Below, in pieces: positions 38,635-47,595 of a DNA stretch of 64,000 nucleotides (position 1 is the first letter of the stretch; each line of letters opens with the position of its first letter). The DNA is from Pectobacterium versatile (GTDB lineage: Bacteria > Pseudomonadota > Gammaproteobacteria > Enterobacterales > Enterobacteriaceae). The notes beneath the pieces were generated by a model. The model was not told the origin of the DNA and ran no database searches. It saw only the letters and a list, made by a program, of their open reading frames with translations. The translations under genes and the position numbers were made by a program. Location: the NCBI RefSeq assembly GCF_020166435.1, contig NZ_JAINZP010000005.1:62001-126000 (forward strand), in the 5' to 3' direction.

Positions 38635-39118
38635 TATTACTCCTTTATATACTGTTAAATATAAAAATGTCTATACCAACAAATTATTACCGATATAATT
38701 TTGTACTAGAATATCCTTGCTTTCGTATTTCCATACGTTGAGTATTATAGGTGTTTCTGCAATTAACACACGAATAAACATTAGTAATGTTGTATCGCTC
38801 TTCTGTCCAGGTCGACTTTATAATCATCTGCTTGATCTTACCCTCCCAAAAGAACCCAGCGTAATAGCGCTGAAAGCCAGTCTTAGACAACAGCTAGGGC
38901 GTTCATGCTTGACTGCCTTACTAACCCGACACAGAACAGTGCTATTCGATGAGTGCGAGCTCTGGAATCAGTGGCCACGCTGCGTTGAGCAATTAAGCAG
39001 CATATACAGCATAGCATGCTGCTTACGGTGTACTTAAGGGTGTAGCTAATCGAAAAGATGATTATATAAAACACTTGTAAATCAACGCATATATAGCATT
39101 ACTCAACATTCAGATTCA
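38635..39118. other. Non-coding right part of the integrase element
   Basis: Both strands have short open frames, but none has a ribosome site, family resemblance or consistent codon use. The stretch contains the arm-type repeat GGTGTACTTAA at 39027-39037 and the probable promoter of the secreted protein at its left edge. I see nothing else. Confidence 0.5.
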
Positions 39119-39196
39119 TCACGCGCTCTCGCGTTCTCTCACTAAGTCGCGTCAGGATAAAAAGACCATTGTAAATAATGGTCTTTTTTGTTTTAT
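39119..39196 (+). repeat. Right copy of the 78-bp direct repeat (attR-like) with bidirectional terminator
   Basis: This stretch matches the copy at 34341-34418 at 70 of 78 positions. Its hairpin AAAAAGACCAT with ATGGTCTTTTT lies 25-60 bases after the stop of the abiEii-like gene on the minus strand, so it serves as its terminator. Relative to the left copy one stem pair changed from G-C to A-T on both sides, keeping the stem intact. Confidence 0.75.
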
Positions 39197-39218
39197 GATG
39201 GAGGACAAAAACATGGGG

Positions 39219-40106
39219 CTAACCCATATCAAATGGATTTTTTGGTGTTCCGTCATTCAGTAACTCAGACGCGATGGCATGTACCTCGCCCTGAACATAA
39301 GCCCAATATTCAGGATTATCGAGGGTTCTCTCTTTAATTGGCTTAGGGATAAAGCGGCTCATTTCCATATTGAAGTCGTCACGGACTTCATCTTCCAACA
39401 TTAGCTTGGCTAACTGAATAGACAGCGCCTGTCGAAAGTCTACTGTTTGCTTCTGTCTGGCGGTGAGTTTCTTTTCAACCAGTGTTTTGGATAAATCAAT
39501 ACCGCGCTGCTTAATCCAAACAATATCCCAGATATCACGAGGTTTAATACGCCTTGCCCGATACGCTAACGCGATCAACTTATCGGCCAATGTTTCTTGT
39601 AACGACTGTACCGGAACCAAGATCCCTTCAGTCGGTACAACGATGTTGTAATGATTGATTAGTGGGCGTTTTTCAATATCAAATGACGGAATAGCACAGA
39701 CGTCAATATGCATTTTTTGCCGTGGCAAATCAGGACGATTAGCTTCTTTTACGATACTAATTTTCCAAGAAACAGTATCCCCTTGCTGCTCGCCAGAAGG
39801 TTTGTTTACCCAAACTTCGGTTTCATACTTGTTCTGAATATAGGTTTGGATTTCGGACTCCAGCCCCTCAAACGCTGAGGGCTGGAAATCATGACCACCA
39901 TTGAAATCAAGATCTTCTGATAGCCTGCTACTGTTGTAACACATTCGTAATGAGGTGCCGCCAATAAACGTTAACCGCTGCATGACGCCCTGTTTGATCA
40001 GCACATCGATAATGTCATGATGCAAGATCTCTTTTTCTATGACGGGTGTCACTGCGGCATAGTCAGGGTTTGACTGGACGATTTGGCGAATTTGTTGCCT
40101 CAGCAT
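39219..40106 (-). CDS. abiEii: AbiEii-type nucleotidyltransferase toxin
   Basis: This 295-residue protein is a type IV toxin of the AbiE system. The nucleotidyltransferase motif is TFIGGTSLRMCYNSSRLSEDLDFNGG, with the GG-S and D-x-D metal ligands, at about 45-70. KLIALAYRARRIKPRDIWDIVWI is the second conserved block. Such toxins transfer nucleotides to tRNA or a similar acceptor and stop growth during phage attack. Its antitoxin gene lies 28 bases upstream. The gene is the last of this operon and ends at the hairpin in the right repeat. Confidence 0.9.
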   Translation of the reverse strand: MLRQQIRQIVQSNPDYAAVTPVIEKEILHHDIIDVLIKQGVMQRLTFIGGTSLRMCYNSSRLSEDLDFNGGHDFQPSAFEGLESEIQTYIQNKYETEVWVNKPSGEQQGDTVSWKISIVKEANRPDLPRQKMHIDVCAIPSFDIEKRPLINHYNIVVPTEGILVPVQSLQETLADKLIALAYRARRIKPRDIWDIVWIKQRGIDLSKTLVEKKLTARQKQTVDFRQALSIQLAKLMLEDEVRDDFNMEMSRFIPKPIKERTLDNPEYWAYVQGEVHAIASELLNDGTPKNPFDMG

Positions 40107-40134
40107 ACGTTATCTCCCACACACTTCCCCATAC

Positions 40135-40659
40135 TTAGCTCTCCAACATATGTAGATTACGCTGGCAGTGCTTTAGGTCTGCAATCGCTTGTTCCTTGTA
40201 TGCGCGATACATGTTGATGTCGGGGTCATAGTACAAATTAGGTGCAATTTGCTCGACTGGCTTTTTAGTATGGGTAAACTCGATCACGCCATAAGGCGTA
40301 TCAAAACAACCACTTCGACCTTTAGTCACCACTGTGACTCTACCCATCACAACTTGTGAAATATCACCAGTATGACTGAGCTGACTTTCTAAACTGATGT
40401 AGTTCAATACGCCACTGCGCAACTTTTTGATGATTTTATAAATGGCAGTCTCAGGCTCAGGTGGTGTAATAACACTTTCATAGAAGCCTTTCACCACTCG
40501 TCTTAGCAACCCCTTCTTTACGCAATCTGCCAGGAACTTTCTAAAGGCTGAGTCACAAGGCACACCCTGCATAAAAGCCAGCTCTGCTACACTGTGAATG
40601 CCACCGCCAGCGTTCACTGATTTAGCCAACGCGCTTAATAGCTCATCAGATTTAGCCAT
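40135..40659 (-). CDS. abiEi: AbiEi-type antitoxin and repressor
   Basis: This 174-residue protein has an N-terminal winged helix (DELLSALAKSVNAGGGIHSVAELAFMQGVPCDSAFRKFLADCVKKGLLRRVVKGFYE) and a C-terminal antitoxin domain (LESQLSHTGDISQVVMGRVTVVTKG). In studied AbiE pairs the antitoxin blocks the toxin without contact and represses its own promoter by binding inverted repeats. Here two such repeats lie directly before the start codon. It is transcribed with abiEii. Confidence 0.88.
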   Translation of the reverse strand: MAKSDELLSALAKSVNAGGGIHSVAELAFMQGVPCDSAFRKFLADCVKKGLLRRVVKGFYESVITPPEPETAIYKIIKKLRSGVLNYISLESQLSHTGDISQVVMGRVTVVTKGRSGCFDTPYGVIEFTHTKKPVEQIAPNLYYDPDINMYRAYKEQAIADLKHCQRNLHMLES

Positions 40660-40702
40660 AGGTCTACACTACATTACCAAATAAGTAATGTAGTGTAGAC
40701 CT
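40660..40702 (-). promoter_or_regulatory. Operator 1 of the AbiE operon (perfect 18-bp inverted repeat)
   Basis: AGGTCTACACTACATTAC and its exact complement (40685-40702) flank a 7-base spacer. It begins at the base adjoining the abiEi start codon. Operator 2 of the same form lies 12 bases further upstream. Confidence 0.85.
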
Positions 40703-40713
40703 GCGCAAGAGAA

Positions 40714-40756
40714 AGGTCTACAGATTGTTACGTGATAAGTAACTTAGTGTAGACCT
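40714..40756 (-). promoter_or_regulatory. Operator 2 of the AbiE operon (imperfect inverted repeat)
   Basis: AGGTCTACAGATTGTTAC (40714-40731) and GTAACTTAGTGTAGACCT (40739-40756) have the same spacing and ends as operator 1, with mismatches inside. The pair fits cooperative repression by the antitoxin. Confidence 0.8.
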
Positions 40757-40978
40757 ATTAAACCTGAGTAACCTTCGCTCTCGACTCTTGTATATCGCCA
40801 GCCAGGGACACCAATATGCCCATATTGAGCATTTTTATAAAATTTGGACACGGTGATACCCATTTTGAATGGGCAAGGCATGCTTTTGGATGCTTACTTT
40901 GAAGAGCGCAAGGTGCGCTCACACTATGCTTGATAAGTGGCCAGTATTAGATACAACGCTCAGAGCGTTTTTGTCGCG

Positions 40979-43459
40979 TTATTTCCCTTCACCCTCTCCT
41001 GCATGTGATACCGTCAAGGCTTCCTTATAGACGTCTTTCACAGAATTAAATTGCTGAGCCGCCTCCAGCGCACTTAATGTTGTCAACTTCATCGAATGAC
41101 GAATCGGCCGATGAGGAACGTTTTCAATCGGTGTGTTTAACGTCAATGGTTTACCTAATTCAAACAAAACACAATCGTATGAATCGATGCTTAGTTTCCC
41201 TGCGTGCTCCACCGTTAATTCATTCCTTTTAACGATTCTCTGGCTTTTAATCGGCCATATTTTCTTAATCGATTTCCAGTGGTGATCAAGGTCACTCGTT
41301 GAAGCGATAGCGAGGTAGCGTATTTCTGCGACAATGTGGCTTCTGGCATTCTTCATCGCCTGATTAAATGTCTCAACTCTGGTGTGATACCATGCTGATG
41401 TGCCGTTTTCAAAATTATCAAAATACGTGCTGGCTCGCCCTTTAGTACCCCCCAAGGATGCCGTCATCACTAAATCGGGATAAAGCGTTTGCTCCATACC
41501 GTAATAAGGGATTCGTGCGGCTTCTTGCAAATATAAACGCTCTTGCAATTTTTGCGTGCTGTAATCACTTCCCGCAACGCCAAGTTGACGCTTTAAAAAA
41601 TCAACCATCCAGCGGCACCCAACTTGCTCCTTGTCGTTTGGAAGAAGCGCAAATGCCCCAATCCCCACCTCAGAAATCATATCAAGGTAAGGGTTGTCGT
41701 CCACGTGTTGGTTAAAAAAGCCGGGATAGAGGGCAAAGGCCCCAAACACTGGACGACTTTTATGGCCTATCGTGGACGATTTATCTTGCGTAATACGGAT
41801 CAACGCATCGCGGTAACGGTGCATTTGGTTAATCGCATCGTCCGGCACCAAATCGATTTTATCAATATCGTATTTATGCGCATCGCTACCATCCACTTGG
41901 CTCGGTTTGGTTTGAATACGGTACTTTGCATCGAACAGCCAAATAAAGCATTTGTCACTCGGCGTAGGGAATTCAACCTTCAAGACAATATCAGGACAAT
42001 GAGAGACGAAGTAAGAACGAATATCCTTGCTATTTGGGGTAAAACTCGGTTCGTGCGCTAATCTCGCCACTAAACCATCATCGCGTTCAAAAACAAACGC
42101 GCCCGCAAAGCCATTCTTTAATTGATATTCAACGTCATTTTTTAATACTAAGGCTTGGCGATTCGGCGTGACATCCTTAAAGCCAAGATCGTCGACTAAA
42201 ATGTTGCGCAATGCCAGAAAACACCACACCTCATAAATTTCGGCAACCGACTTCATCGAGATACTGGTTTGATTGGCAAAAACATCCAAATAACATTTAA
42301 GCTCTTGCCAAATGCGATATACCGCGCTGTATCCCGTTTTTTGTTGTAGGACTAGTGAGGATTTAGCCAAACCGTTAAATGCACCAACCTCGCGTAAAAA
42401 GCTGTGGTTTAGCATTTTGCTCAATGGTTTTTGCCAACTGCCAATTTCGTTGAGGAACGAGTCGGAAAGGCGTTGATTCTCTGGGGCTTGATTATTTTTT
42501 CGCAGCTTACGTTCAAACTCAGCTAATCGATTTTTGCACTGGGTGACCACCATCTTGATAAAACGATTTTCTGGCGTATCAACACTTAAGTGCTTTTTTT
42601 CAACGCGATAGCGTTTATCGAACTGACCCTTTTCAAGGTCTTTGATTACGTTTTCGGCTAAGCGATGAGGCAACCGGCCTTTTAAACGATCCGCACGCAC
42701 AAATGAAACGTTGGGCTGTAGGCGGCTATGAGGCGCCTGACAGATAATTTTTAAACTTTGTTCGAAACGCTGCCTCAGTGCCGTGAAATTAGCTAACCAG
42801 AGTAACGGAAAATCACCACGCTGTTTGCTTTGCTCTGCCTCTTGCTCGGTTTTTTCGGCAAGGCTAAAACGCCATAGCGGATAGTTATCGTCAAGTACGC
42901 GATACATCTCGGGCAAATCACGGTGTAAATCCATTTTGGTCGGCAACACGTCAAAAGCAAGGGTAAACCGATAATCCTGACCTGCAAGGTGATAGCTAAG
43001 TGGCAGACGCATCCAGCCCACATCATTACCGGTGTTGATGGTGCCCGTTAAGCGAGCGGGAATGTCGCGTTTCTTTGCCGCAAAGCGAAAACCTTCATTC
43101 ACTAACCTAACGCGATGAGTTAAGCAGGCTTGCTCCACATCATTAAAAAACACCCACTCAAACTGATATTGCGCATTTTCAAAAAATAAGGGTTCCCGCA
43201 AATTAACACATTCACTCTGCACACTGGGCGCGTTCCCCAACGCGTCAGAGATGAGGGTTTCATCAAGAACCGCCACTTCCTGTAAATCCATCGCAGGGGA
43301 AAAACGCACCGTCGAGCCCACGATAGGGGGATTATTCGCGTCAGCGTACTGGGTTCGTTTAGCCAACGTATTACGATAAACCTGTTGCCGTTTAGCGATA
43401 TCATTACACCAAATCGACAGTTCAAAATGCTCAGTTTGTACTCGCAATAATTCGGGCAT
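40979..43459 (-). CDS. McrC-like nuclease subunit with DUF2357
   Basis: This 826-residue protein is the partner of the AAA protein encoded upstream. It has an N-terminal beta-rich DUF2357 part, a long helical central part, and a PD-(D/E)xK nuclease core near residues 480-515, with VLKVEFPTPSDKCFIWLFDAKYRI containing the D-x-K pair. The C-terminal ~250 residues continue with beta-rich sequence. McrBC-type systems cleave modified (methylated) foreign DNA, so this is a type IV restriction subunit. It starts 18 bases after the AAA gene. Confidence 0.85.
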   Translation of the reverse strand: MPELLRVQTEHFELSIWCNDIAKRQQVYRNTLAKRTQYADANNPPIVGSTVRFSPAMDLQEVAVLDETLISDALGNAPSVQSECVNLREPLFFENAQYQFEWVFFNDVEQACLTHRVRLVNEGFRFAAKKRDIPARLTGTINTGNDVGWMRLPLSYHLAGQDYRFTLAFDVLPTKMDLHRDLPEMYRVLDDNYPLWRFSLAEKTEQEAEQSKQRGDFPLLWLANFTALRQRFEQSLKIICQAPHSRLQPNVSFVRADRLKGRLPHRLAENVIKDLEKGQFDKRYRVEKKHLSVDTPENRFIKMVVTQCKNRLAEFERKLRKNNQAPENQRLSDSFLNEIGSWQKPLSKMLNHSFLREVGAFNGLAKSSLVLQQKTGYSAVYRIWQELKCYLDVFANQTSISMKSVAEIYEVWCFLALRNILVDDLGFKDVTPNRQALVLKNDVEYQLKNGFAGAFVFERDDGLVARLAHEPSFTPNSKDIRSYFVSHCPDIVLKVEFPTPSDKCFIWLFDAKYRIQTKPSQVDGSDAHKYDIDKIDLVPDDAINQMHRYRDALIRITQDKSSTIGHKSRPVFGAFALYPGFFNQHVDDNPYLDMISEVGIGAFALLPNDKEQVGCRWMVDFLKRQLGVAGSDYSTQKLQERLYLQEAARIPYYGMEQTLYPDLVMTASLGGTKGRASTYFDNFENGTSAWYHTRVETFNQAMKNARSHIVAEIRYLAIASTSDLDHHWKSIKKIWPIKSQRIVKRNELTVEHAGKLSIDSYDCVLFELGKPLTLNTPIENVPHRPIRHSMKLTTLSALEAAQQFNSVKDVYKEALTVSHAGEGEGK

Positions 43460-43477
43460 TTCGTACCGCCTTATGGG

Positions 43478-45352
43478 TTATGGCCAGAAACTGGTGAAAC
43501 CTGATTGAACAAGCTTATTTTGCATCCAATCAATTTTAGCGCGACTGCGGCAAGCAATCATTATCGTCGCGCCATCCTGTTGCTTTTCACGATAAAAATC
43601 GGGCCGAACAGCAGGTGAATTTTGTTGCTCAGGCGACGCTTGTTGCTTAGGCCACACCAGAGACAATTGCTCACGCAGAATACCGGATAAGCGCACGAGC
43701 AAGGACTGATCAATATTATGCTGAGCCAGTTTATCGCTGTCGCCTTCAATACGAGGCAACACTTTACACATTAAAAAATCATCCCAAACGGCTTGTAGCG
43801 CTTCGTCGTTTTCGGGCTGTAGGCTTATCACACTCAGCAGCAATTCATTTAAGGCACGATAGGCCAATTTAAAGGACGTGTTATCCAGCTCGATATTGAG
43901 CGATTGTAAAAAGGCAATACTCTTTTTGCCATCTGCATCAATTGCAGGCAAGCGTGCTTTATTCTTCACAGCACTTGAATAAATGGGATAGGACAGCTTT
44001 TTCGGAATGATGGTGGGTGAAAAATATTCGTCGAAATCGTTAGGGAAGAAGTCACCAAAATCAAAACTCAGTGCGCGGTCAATCACCTTACGGGAAAAGC
44101 CGTGCGTGGTCTCATCCATATTCACCGTGCCGGCCACCAGTAAGTTAAAGGGAATGCCGATACCATTCTCAGAAAATTCAAGCCATAACGCAGAAGTCGG
44201 GTCTAACTCCAAACTCGTGCACAACGCATTCTGTTTATCAGGAGAAAGTAACTTAATCACCGAGGCTTTTAATAGCGGGTCGCACTGGTAGATAAATTCA
44301 TCACCCTTCCATTCCCATTCGCGGGTTTCCAGTATGGATAAATAGTCAGCGAAATATTGTTCAACAGGGGCGAGATTCATTTCATCTAGGCATAGCCAAT
44401 ACGGCGGTATTGCGTGTAAATCATTACGGTGGCCTGCCGTTTTGTTCTCTGCGATTTGCACACCGGTCTCTGCAATGGCTTTCCACGCTTTAACAATAAA
44501 TTGCAACACATCGGTGGTGACGTACTCGGCATTGTTATTCAAGCGGGTGGTATAACCTAATAAATCGCTGGGTTCATGCCAATCCGGCCGGACGGAAACT
44601 AAACAGTAGGTTTCTTCACTGCTTCCCGTTGTTTCCGCTTGTTTACTAACAAAACGCGATTTCCCCGTGCCGGAGATGCCGGCGAGGAGTAGGAAAGGTT
44701 TGGGGAGGGGAATACTGTCGCTATCTTTTCCAATCAATTTTTCTTTGGTGGATATTGATATTTCTTGCATTTCAAATCCCATCCCTTCTATTTCTTTATA
44801 GAATTTCAGTAATGAATACAAATCACTTTTTAGAATTTCATCAGACGGAATACTGTCAGCAGAATAATATCTTGCGATAACACTTGGTTTTTCATACGAT
44901 TTACCAAGAGGTGTATCTGCTTTTAAATTTATATCCTTAACGCCCCAGCGCTCTAAATCAGGGATTTTGTTTAATAGCTGTTTCTTTATATATTCAGCGC
45001 GTTCTTCGGCAACTTTCTTTCCCCATTTCTTAGCTGGGCTTGTTGTACCTTGATGAAGGGACAAATAAAATCCTGAGCCATCAGCTTTAAAAAGGTATAC
45101 TGGATAGATTCCTTCTTGAGTGGTACTTGTAATTTTTGGATTAAGAATAGATATCCAAGGAACATTTGCCCAATTCCCTGCTCCAGCACTAGCCTCTACT
45201 TCATAAGTCAAATCAAACTGACTAACTATATCTTCTATTTCTTTTTTTAACTCTTTTCTCAATAAATTCGCAATTGGGTTATTAGTAAACCCCTCTTTTG
45301 TGGCCGCAACCCAACCTTTAGTTATTATCTGAAATTTTTCTTGCAGGCTCAT
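43478..45352 (-). CDS. McrB-like AAA+ GTPase subunit with DUF3578 N-terminus
   Basis: This 624-residue protein has an N-terminal DUF3578-like DNA-binding part (residues ~1-185; GAGNWANVPWISILNPKIT, LYLSLHQG-type segment) and a C-terminal AAA+ motor. The motor shows Walker A AGISGTGKSRF at about 225, YWLCLDEMNLAPVEQYFADYL for Walker B at about 318, VAGTVNMDE and a FSRKVIDRA arginine-finger region. These are McrB features; McrB hydrolyses GTP to drive the McrC nuclease. It is first in a two-gene operon. The 5' third is AT-rich compared to the rest. Confidence 0.88.
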   Translation of the reverse strand: MSLQEKFQIITKGWVAATKEGFTNNPIANLLRKELKKEIEDIVSQFDLTYEVEASAGAGNWANVPWISILNPKITSTTQEGIYPVYLFKADGSGFYLSLHQGTTSPAKKWGKKVAEERAEYIKKQLLNKIPDLERWGVKDINLKADTPLGKSYEKPSVIARYYSADSIPSDEILKSDLYSLLKFYKEIEGMGFEMQEISISTKEKLIGKDSDSIPLPKPFLLLAGISGTGKSRFVSKQAETTGSSEETYCLVSVRPDWHEPSDLLGYTTRLNNNAEYVTTDVLQFIVKAWKAIAETGVQIAENKTAGHRNDLHAIPPYWLCLDEMNLAPVEQYFADYLSILETREWEWKGDEFIYQCDPLLKASVIKLLSPDKQNALCTSLELDPTSALWLEFSENGIGIPFNLLVAGTVNMDETTHGFSRKVIDRALSFDFGDFFPNDFDEYFSPTIIPKKLSYPIYSSAVKNKARLPAIDADGKKSIAFLQSLNIELDNTSFKLAYRALNELLLSVISLQPENDEALQAVWDDFLMCKVLPRIEGDSDKLAQHNIDQSLLVRLSGILREQLSLVWPKQQASPEQQNSPAVRPDFYREKQQDGATIMIACRSRAKIDWMQNKLVQSGFTSFWP

Positions 45353-45750
45353 CCTAGCTCCTAAATTAAGACAATAAATTTATGATATCTCGCCACAACA
45401 GCCATTTATTTTATTACGCAATACTATTTCTTTCTACTACACACGGAGACGTCAAGTGTTTCAGCAGCCATCATGTCAACAACGCAGCGTTTTCGGCCAT
45501 CAACTTCTGGCATGGTTTTATAAAAACCTGTTGGCATTGACACTCAGTCCGCAATATATAACTGTGTATTTATACATGAATATTCATATTATCATCTGAT
45601 GATACTTAGGCAAGTATTGTATTCTTCACCCCATGTAATCGAAAGTGATTTAAGCCATCAATTTCGATTACATGACTACGAAACTCGTAGTATCTGAACC
45701 CGTAAAAAGCATCGACAATTGGCGGCACTGACTTTCAAGGAGGATCGCCA
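45353..45750. other. Intergenic stretch between mcrB-like and small unknown gene, with inverted repeats
   Basis: No coding sequence is supported here. CATGTAATCGAAA (45632-45644) and TTTCGATTACATG (45662-45674) are perfect complements, followed directly by ACTACGA-AAC-TCGTAGT (45675-45691), giving two adjacent stems. They lie about 60-120 bases before the next start codon. The left part should hold the promoter of the McrBC pair. Confidence 0.6.
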
Positions 45751-46041
45751 ATGACTACCATAAATGCTGCCGCTACCGAGAGTTCCATTACCATTTTCCG
45801 CGACCTGATCGCTTCGTTACCCATTGATCACCTTAGTCATGCTCAGCGGGACGATCTCAGCGCAATCGCCGCAGAGTCGGTTGAAGGGTTGTGCCACGGT
45901 TTACAGTATCTAAGCGAATCGCTGGCCACAGAAAATCTTCAACAACTCAGCGCCTATTTCAACGCCTGTGCACATTTGATTCCGGCATTGCTGGTAATCA
46001 GCGAACAGGCCACATCAGTTCGCACAGCAAACCTCACCTAA
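45751..46041 (+). CDS. Small unknown protein of 96 residues
   Basis: I do not recognise this 96-residue, mostly helical acidic protein (SSITIFRDLIASLPIDHLSHAQRDDLSAIAAESVEGL-type). It has a near-perfect ribosome site (AAGGAGGA, 7 bases before ATG) and typical genomic GC, unlike the AT-rich flanking genes. There is no signal peptide or membrane segment. The Fic-like gene follows 118 bases later on the same strand, with repeated motif sequences between them, but no functional tie is evident. Confidence 0.7.
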   Translation: MTTINAAATESSITIFRDLIASLPIDHLSHAQRDDLSAIAAESVEGLCHGLQYLSESLATENLQQLSAYFNACAHLIPALLVISEQATSVRTANLT

Positions 46042-46043
46042 AC

Positions 46044-46460
46044 TGTCCCTATCAGAGCCAATAAGGACAACTTTCCTATAAACTGTCCTTATTGGTTTGC
46101 ATCTTGTCCTTATCTTTACTACATTTAGAGACACCTACTACCATTCTGTCCTTATAAAAATGAGCCAAGACAATCGTATACGGCAAGAGAAAACATCAAT
46201 TTTGAAAGCAATGCTTCAGTTCGATGAAGCAAAAAGCTTGGGAGAAATTGAAGAATTTTTATTATTTTCAATAAATAAGAAAACACTACAGCGCCGACTT
46301 AAAGAGCTGTACGACGACGGACAGATCGTGACGGTAGGGGAAAAACGCAATACTAAATATTATGCAAATAAGGACAATTCACCTTCATTGCATGTCCTTA
46401 AGTCATTCGATAAGGACACTACCGATAACAACATAGGGACAATACGGGCAGATGAGGACA
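46044..46460. repeat. Ten copies of an ATAAGGACA/TGTCCTTAT motif around the Fic gene start
   Basis: Copies lie at 46044, 46061, 46084, 46105, 46147 (before or at the start of the gene) and 46368, 46393, 46410, 46433, 46452 (inside it), in both orientations; three have one changed base and one ends TGTCCTTAA. CCAATAAGGACA (46058-46069) and TGTCCTTATTGG (46084-46095) make one perfect inverted repeat. The protein's winged-helix N-terminus is a natural candidate to bind them. Confidence 0.75.
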
Positions 46461-47575
46461 ATCACCCCATCTTTTCCAAAGAGGCTATCTCACAGCTCGC
46501 CTATTTAGATACGCCTTCATACGCGCGTAAAAAATCCAGCTATCAATTTGATATGTTGAATAATTATTTACCCAACGTAACCCAGTACCTACCGGATCAG
46601 ATACAAACGACGCTGGCGAAAATGGGGAAACGATTTGATGACACACTTGCAGCCGGTACTTACGCGAGGAATATTAGTCAACGCCTACTCATTGATTTGT
46701 CTTATAACTCTAGTCGACTAGAAGGTAATACCTACTCCAAGCTTGATACACAAAAACTTATAGAACAGGGGCTGACAGCCGATGGTAAAGTTCATGAAGA
46801 AACCATCATGATCATGAACCACAAAGAAGCGATTGAATTTTTAATTGAAAATGCTGAAGAGATAATAATTAATGCCTTCACGATCAGAAACATTCACGCC
46901 CTACTTTCGCAAGATTTACTCGCCAATCCCAACGCATGCGGTAATATCAGGCAAATAGAAGTCTCTATTGGAAGATCGGCCTATTTTCCGCTAAACAACC
47001 CCCATCAACTCGAGGAATACTTCTCTCTATTGCTACGCAAAGCAGAACAAATCCACAACCCCTTTGAACAAAGCTTTTTCTTATTCATTCATTTATCTTA
47101 TCTACAAGCCTTTGAAGACGTAAACAAGCGAACCGCTCGATTATCCTGCAATATCCCTTTTATTAAGCACAATTTTTGCCCTTTAAGTTTTATTGATGTA
47201 CCGCAAGAGGATTACTTTAAGTCACTGCTGTACTTCTATGAAACCAATGAGCTCCTGCCCGCTTTAGAGCTGTTCAAATGGGCCTATACGAGATCTTGCG
47301 AACAATATGATGTAGTAAAAGAGTCGATTGGCGAAATTGATATTTATCGCATACAACATCGTGCGGCACGAAAAGTGGCGATGGGGAGCATTATCCGGGA
47401 AAATCTTAATGAACCGTTTGCAGAACAATATCTTAAGAAATATTGTGCAGAAAATAACATTCCTTCTGCCGATAAATTTATTACCATGACACTCAGTGAT
47501 TTAGCTCAACTTCATGTTGGATCAATCGTTGGACTTGGCATTACAGAAAAAATGTTTATTGAGTGGAAAAAATAA
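46160..47575 (+). CDS. Fic-domain protein with N-terminal winged helix, catalytic His replaced by Gln
   Basis: This 471-residue protein has an N-terminal winged helix (AKSLGEIEEFLLFSINKKTLQRRLKELYDDGQIVTVGEKR), a linker rich in KDN/KDT repeats, an N-terminal Fic region (SRLEGNTYS) and a Fic core at about 300-330. In the core HLSYLQAFEDVNKRTARLSCNIPF the canonical HxFx(D/E)GN reads Q316-A-F318-E-D-V-N. The catalytic histidine is therefore a glutamine and the glycine a valine. This pattern occurs in a recognised Fic subgroup, so the protein may regulate transcription rather than AMPylate. Start ATG 46160 is preferred over 46097. Confidence 0.8.
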   Translation: MSQDNRIRQEKTSILKAMLQFDEAKSLGEIEEFLLFSINKKTLQRRLKELYDDGQIVTVGEKRNTKYYANKDNSPSLHVLKSFDKDTTDNNIGTIRADEDNHPIFSKEAISQLAYLDTPSYARKKSSYQFDMLNNYLPNVTQYLPDQIQTTLAKMGKRFDDTLAAGTYARNISQRLLIDLSYNSSRLEGNTYSKLDTQKLIEQGLTADGKVHEETIMIMNHKEAIEFLIENAEEIIINAFTIRNIHALLSQDLLANPNACGNIRQIEVSIGRSAYFPLNNPHQLEEYFSLLLRKAEQIHNPFEQSFFLFIHLSYLQAFEDVNKRTARLSCNIPFIKHNFCPLSFIDVPQEDYFKSLLYFYETNELLPALELFKWAYTRSCEQYDVVKESIGEIDIYRIQHRAARKVAMGSIIRENLNEPFAEQYLKKYCAENNIPSADKFITMTLSDLAQLHVGSIVGLGITEKMFIEWKK

Positions 47576-47595
47576 TTGAATGAACGGAAGAATCG

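Noticed and set aside
38687-39037. Overlapping open frames on both strands near the right end of the element
   Set aside because: Neither has a ribosome site or family resemblance, and the region contains integrase arm-like repeats.
40955-40972. AACGCTC-A-GAGCGTT stem with T-run after the McrC-like gene
   Set aside because: The T-run is on the plus strand, while the gene ending here is on the minus strand, so it cannot be its intrinsic terminator.
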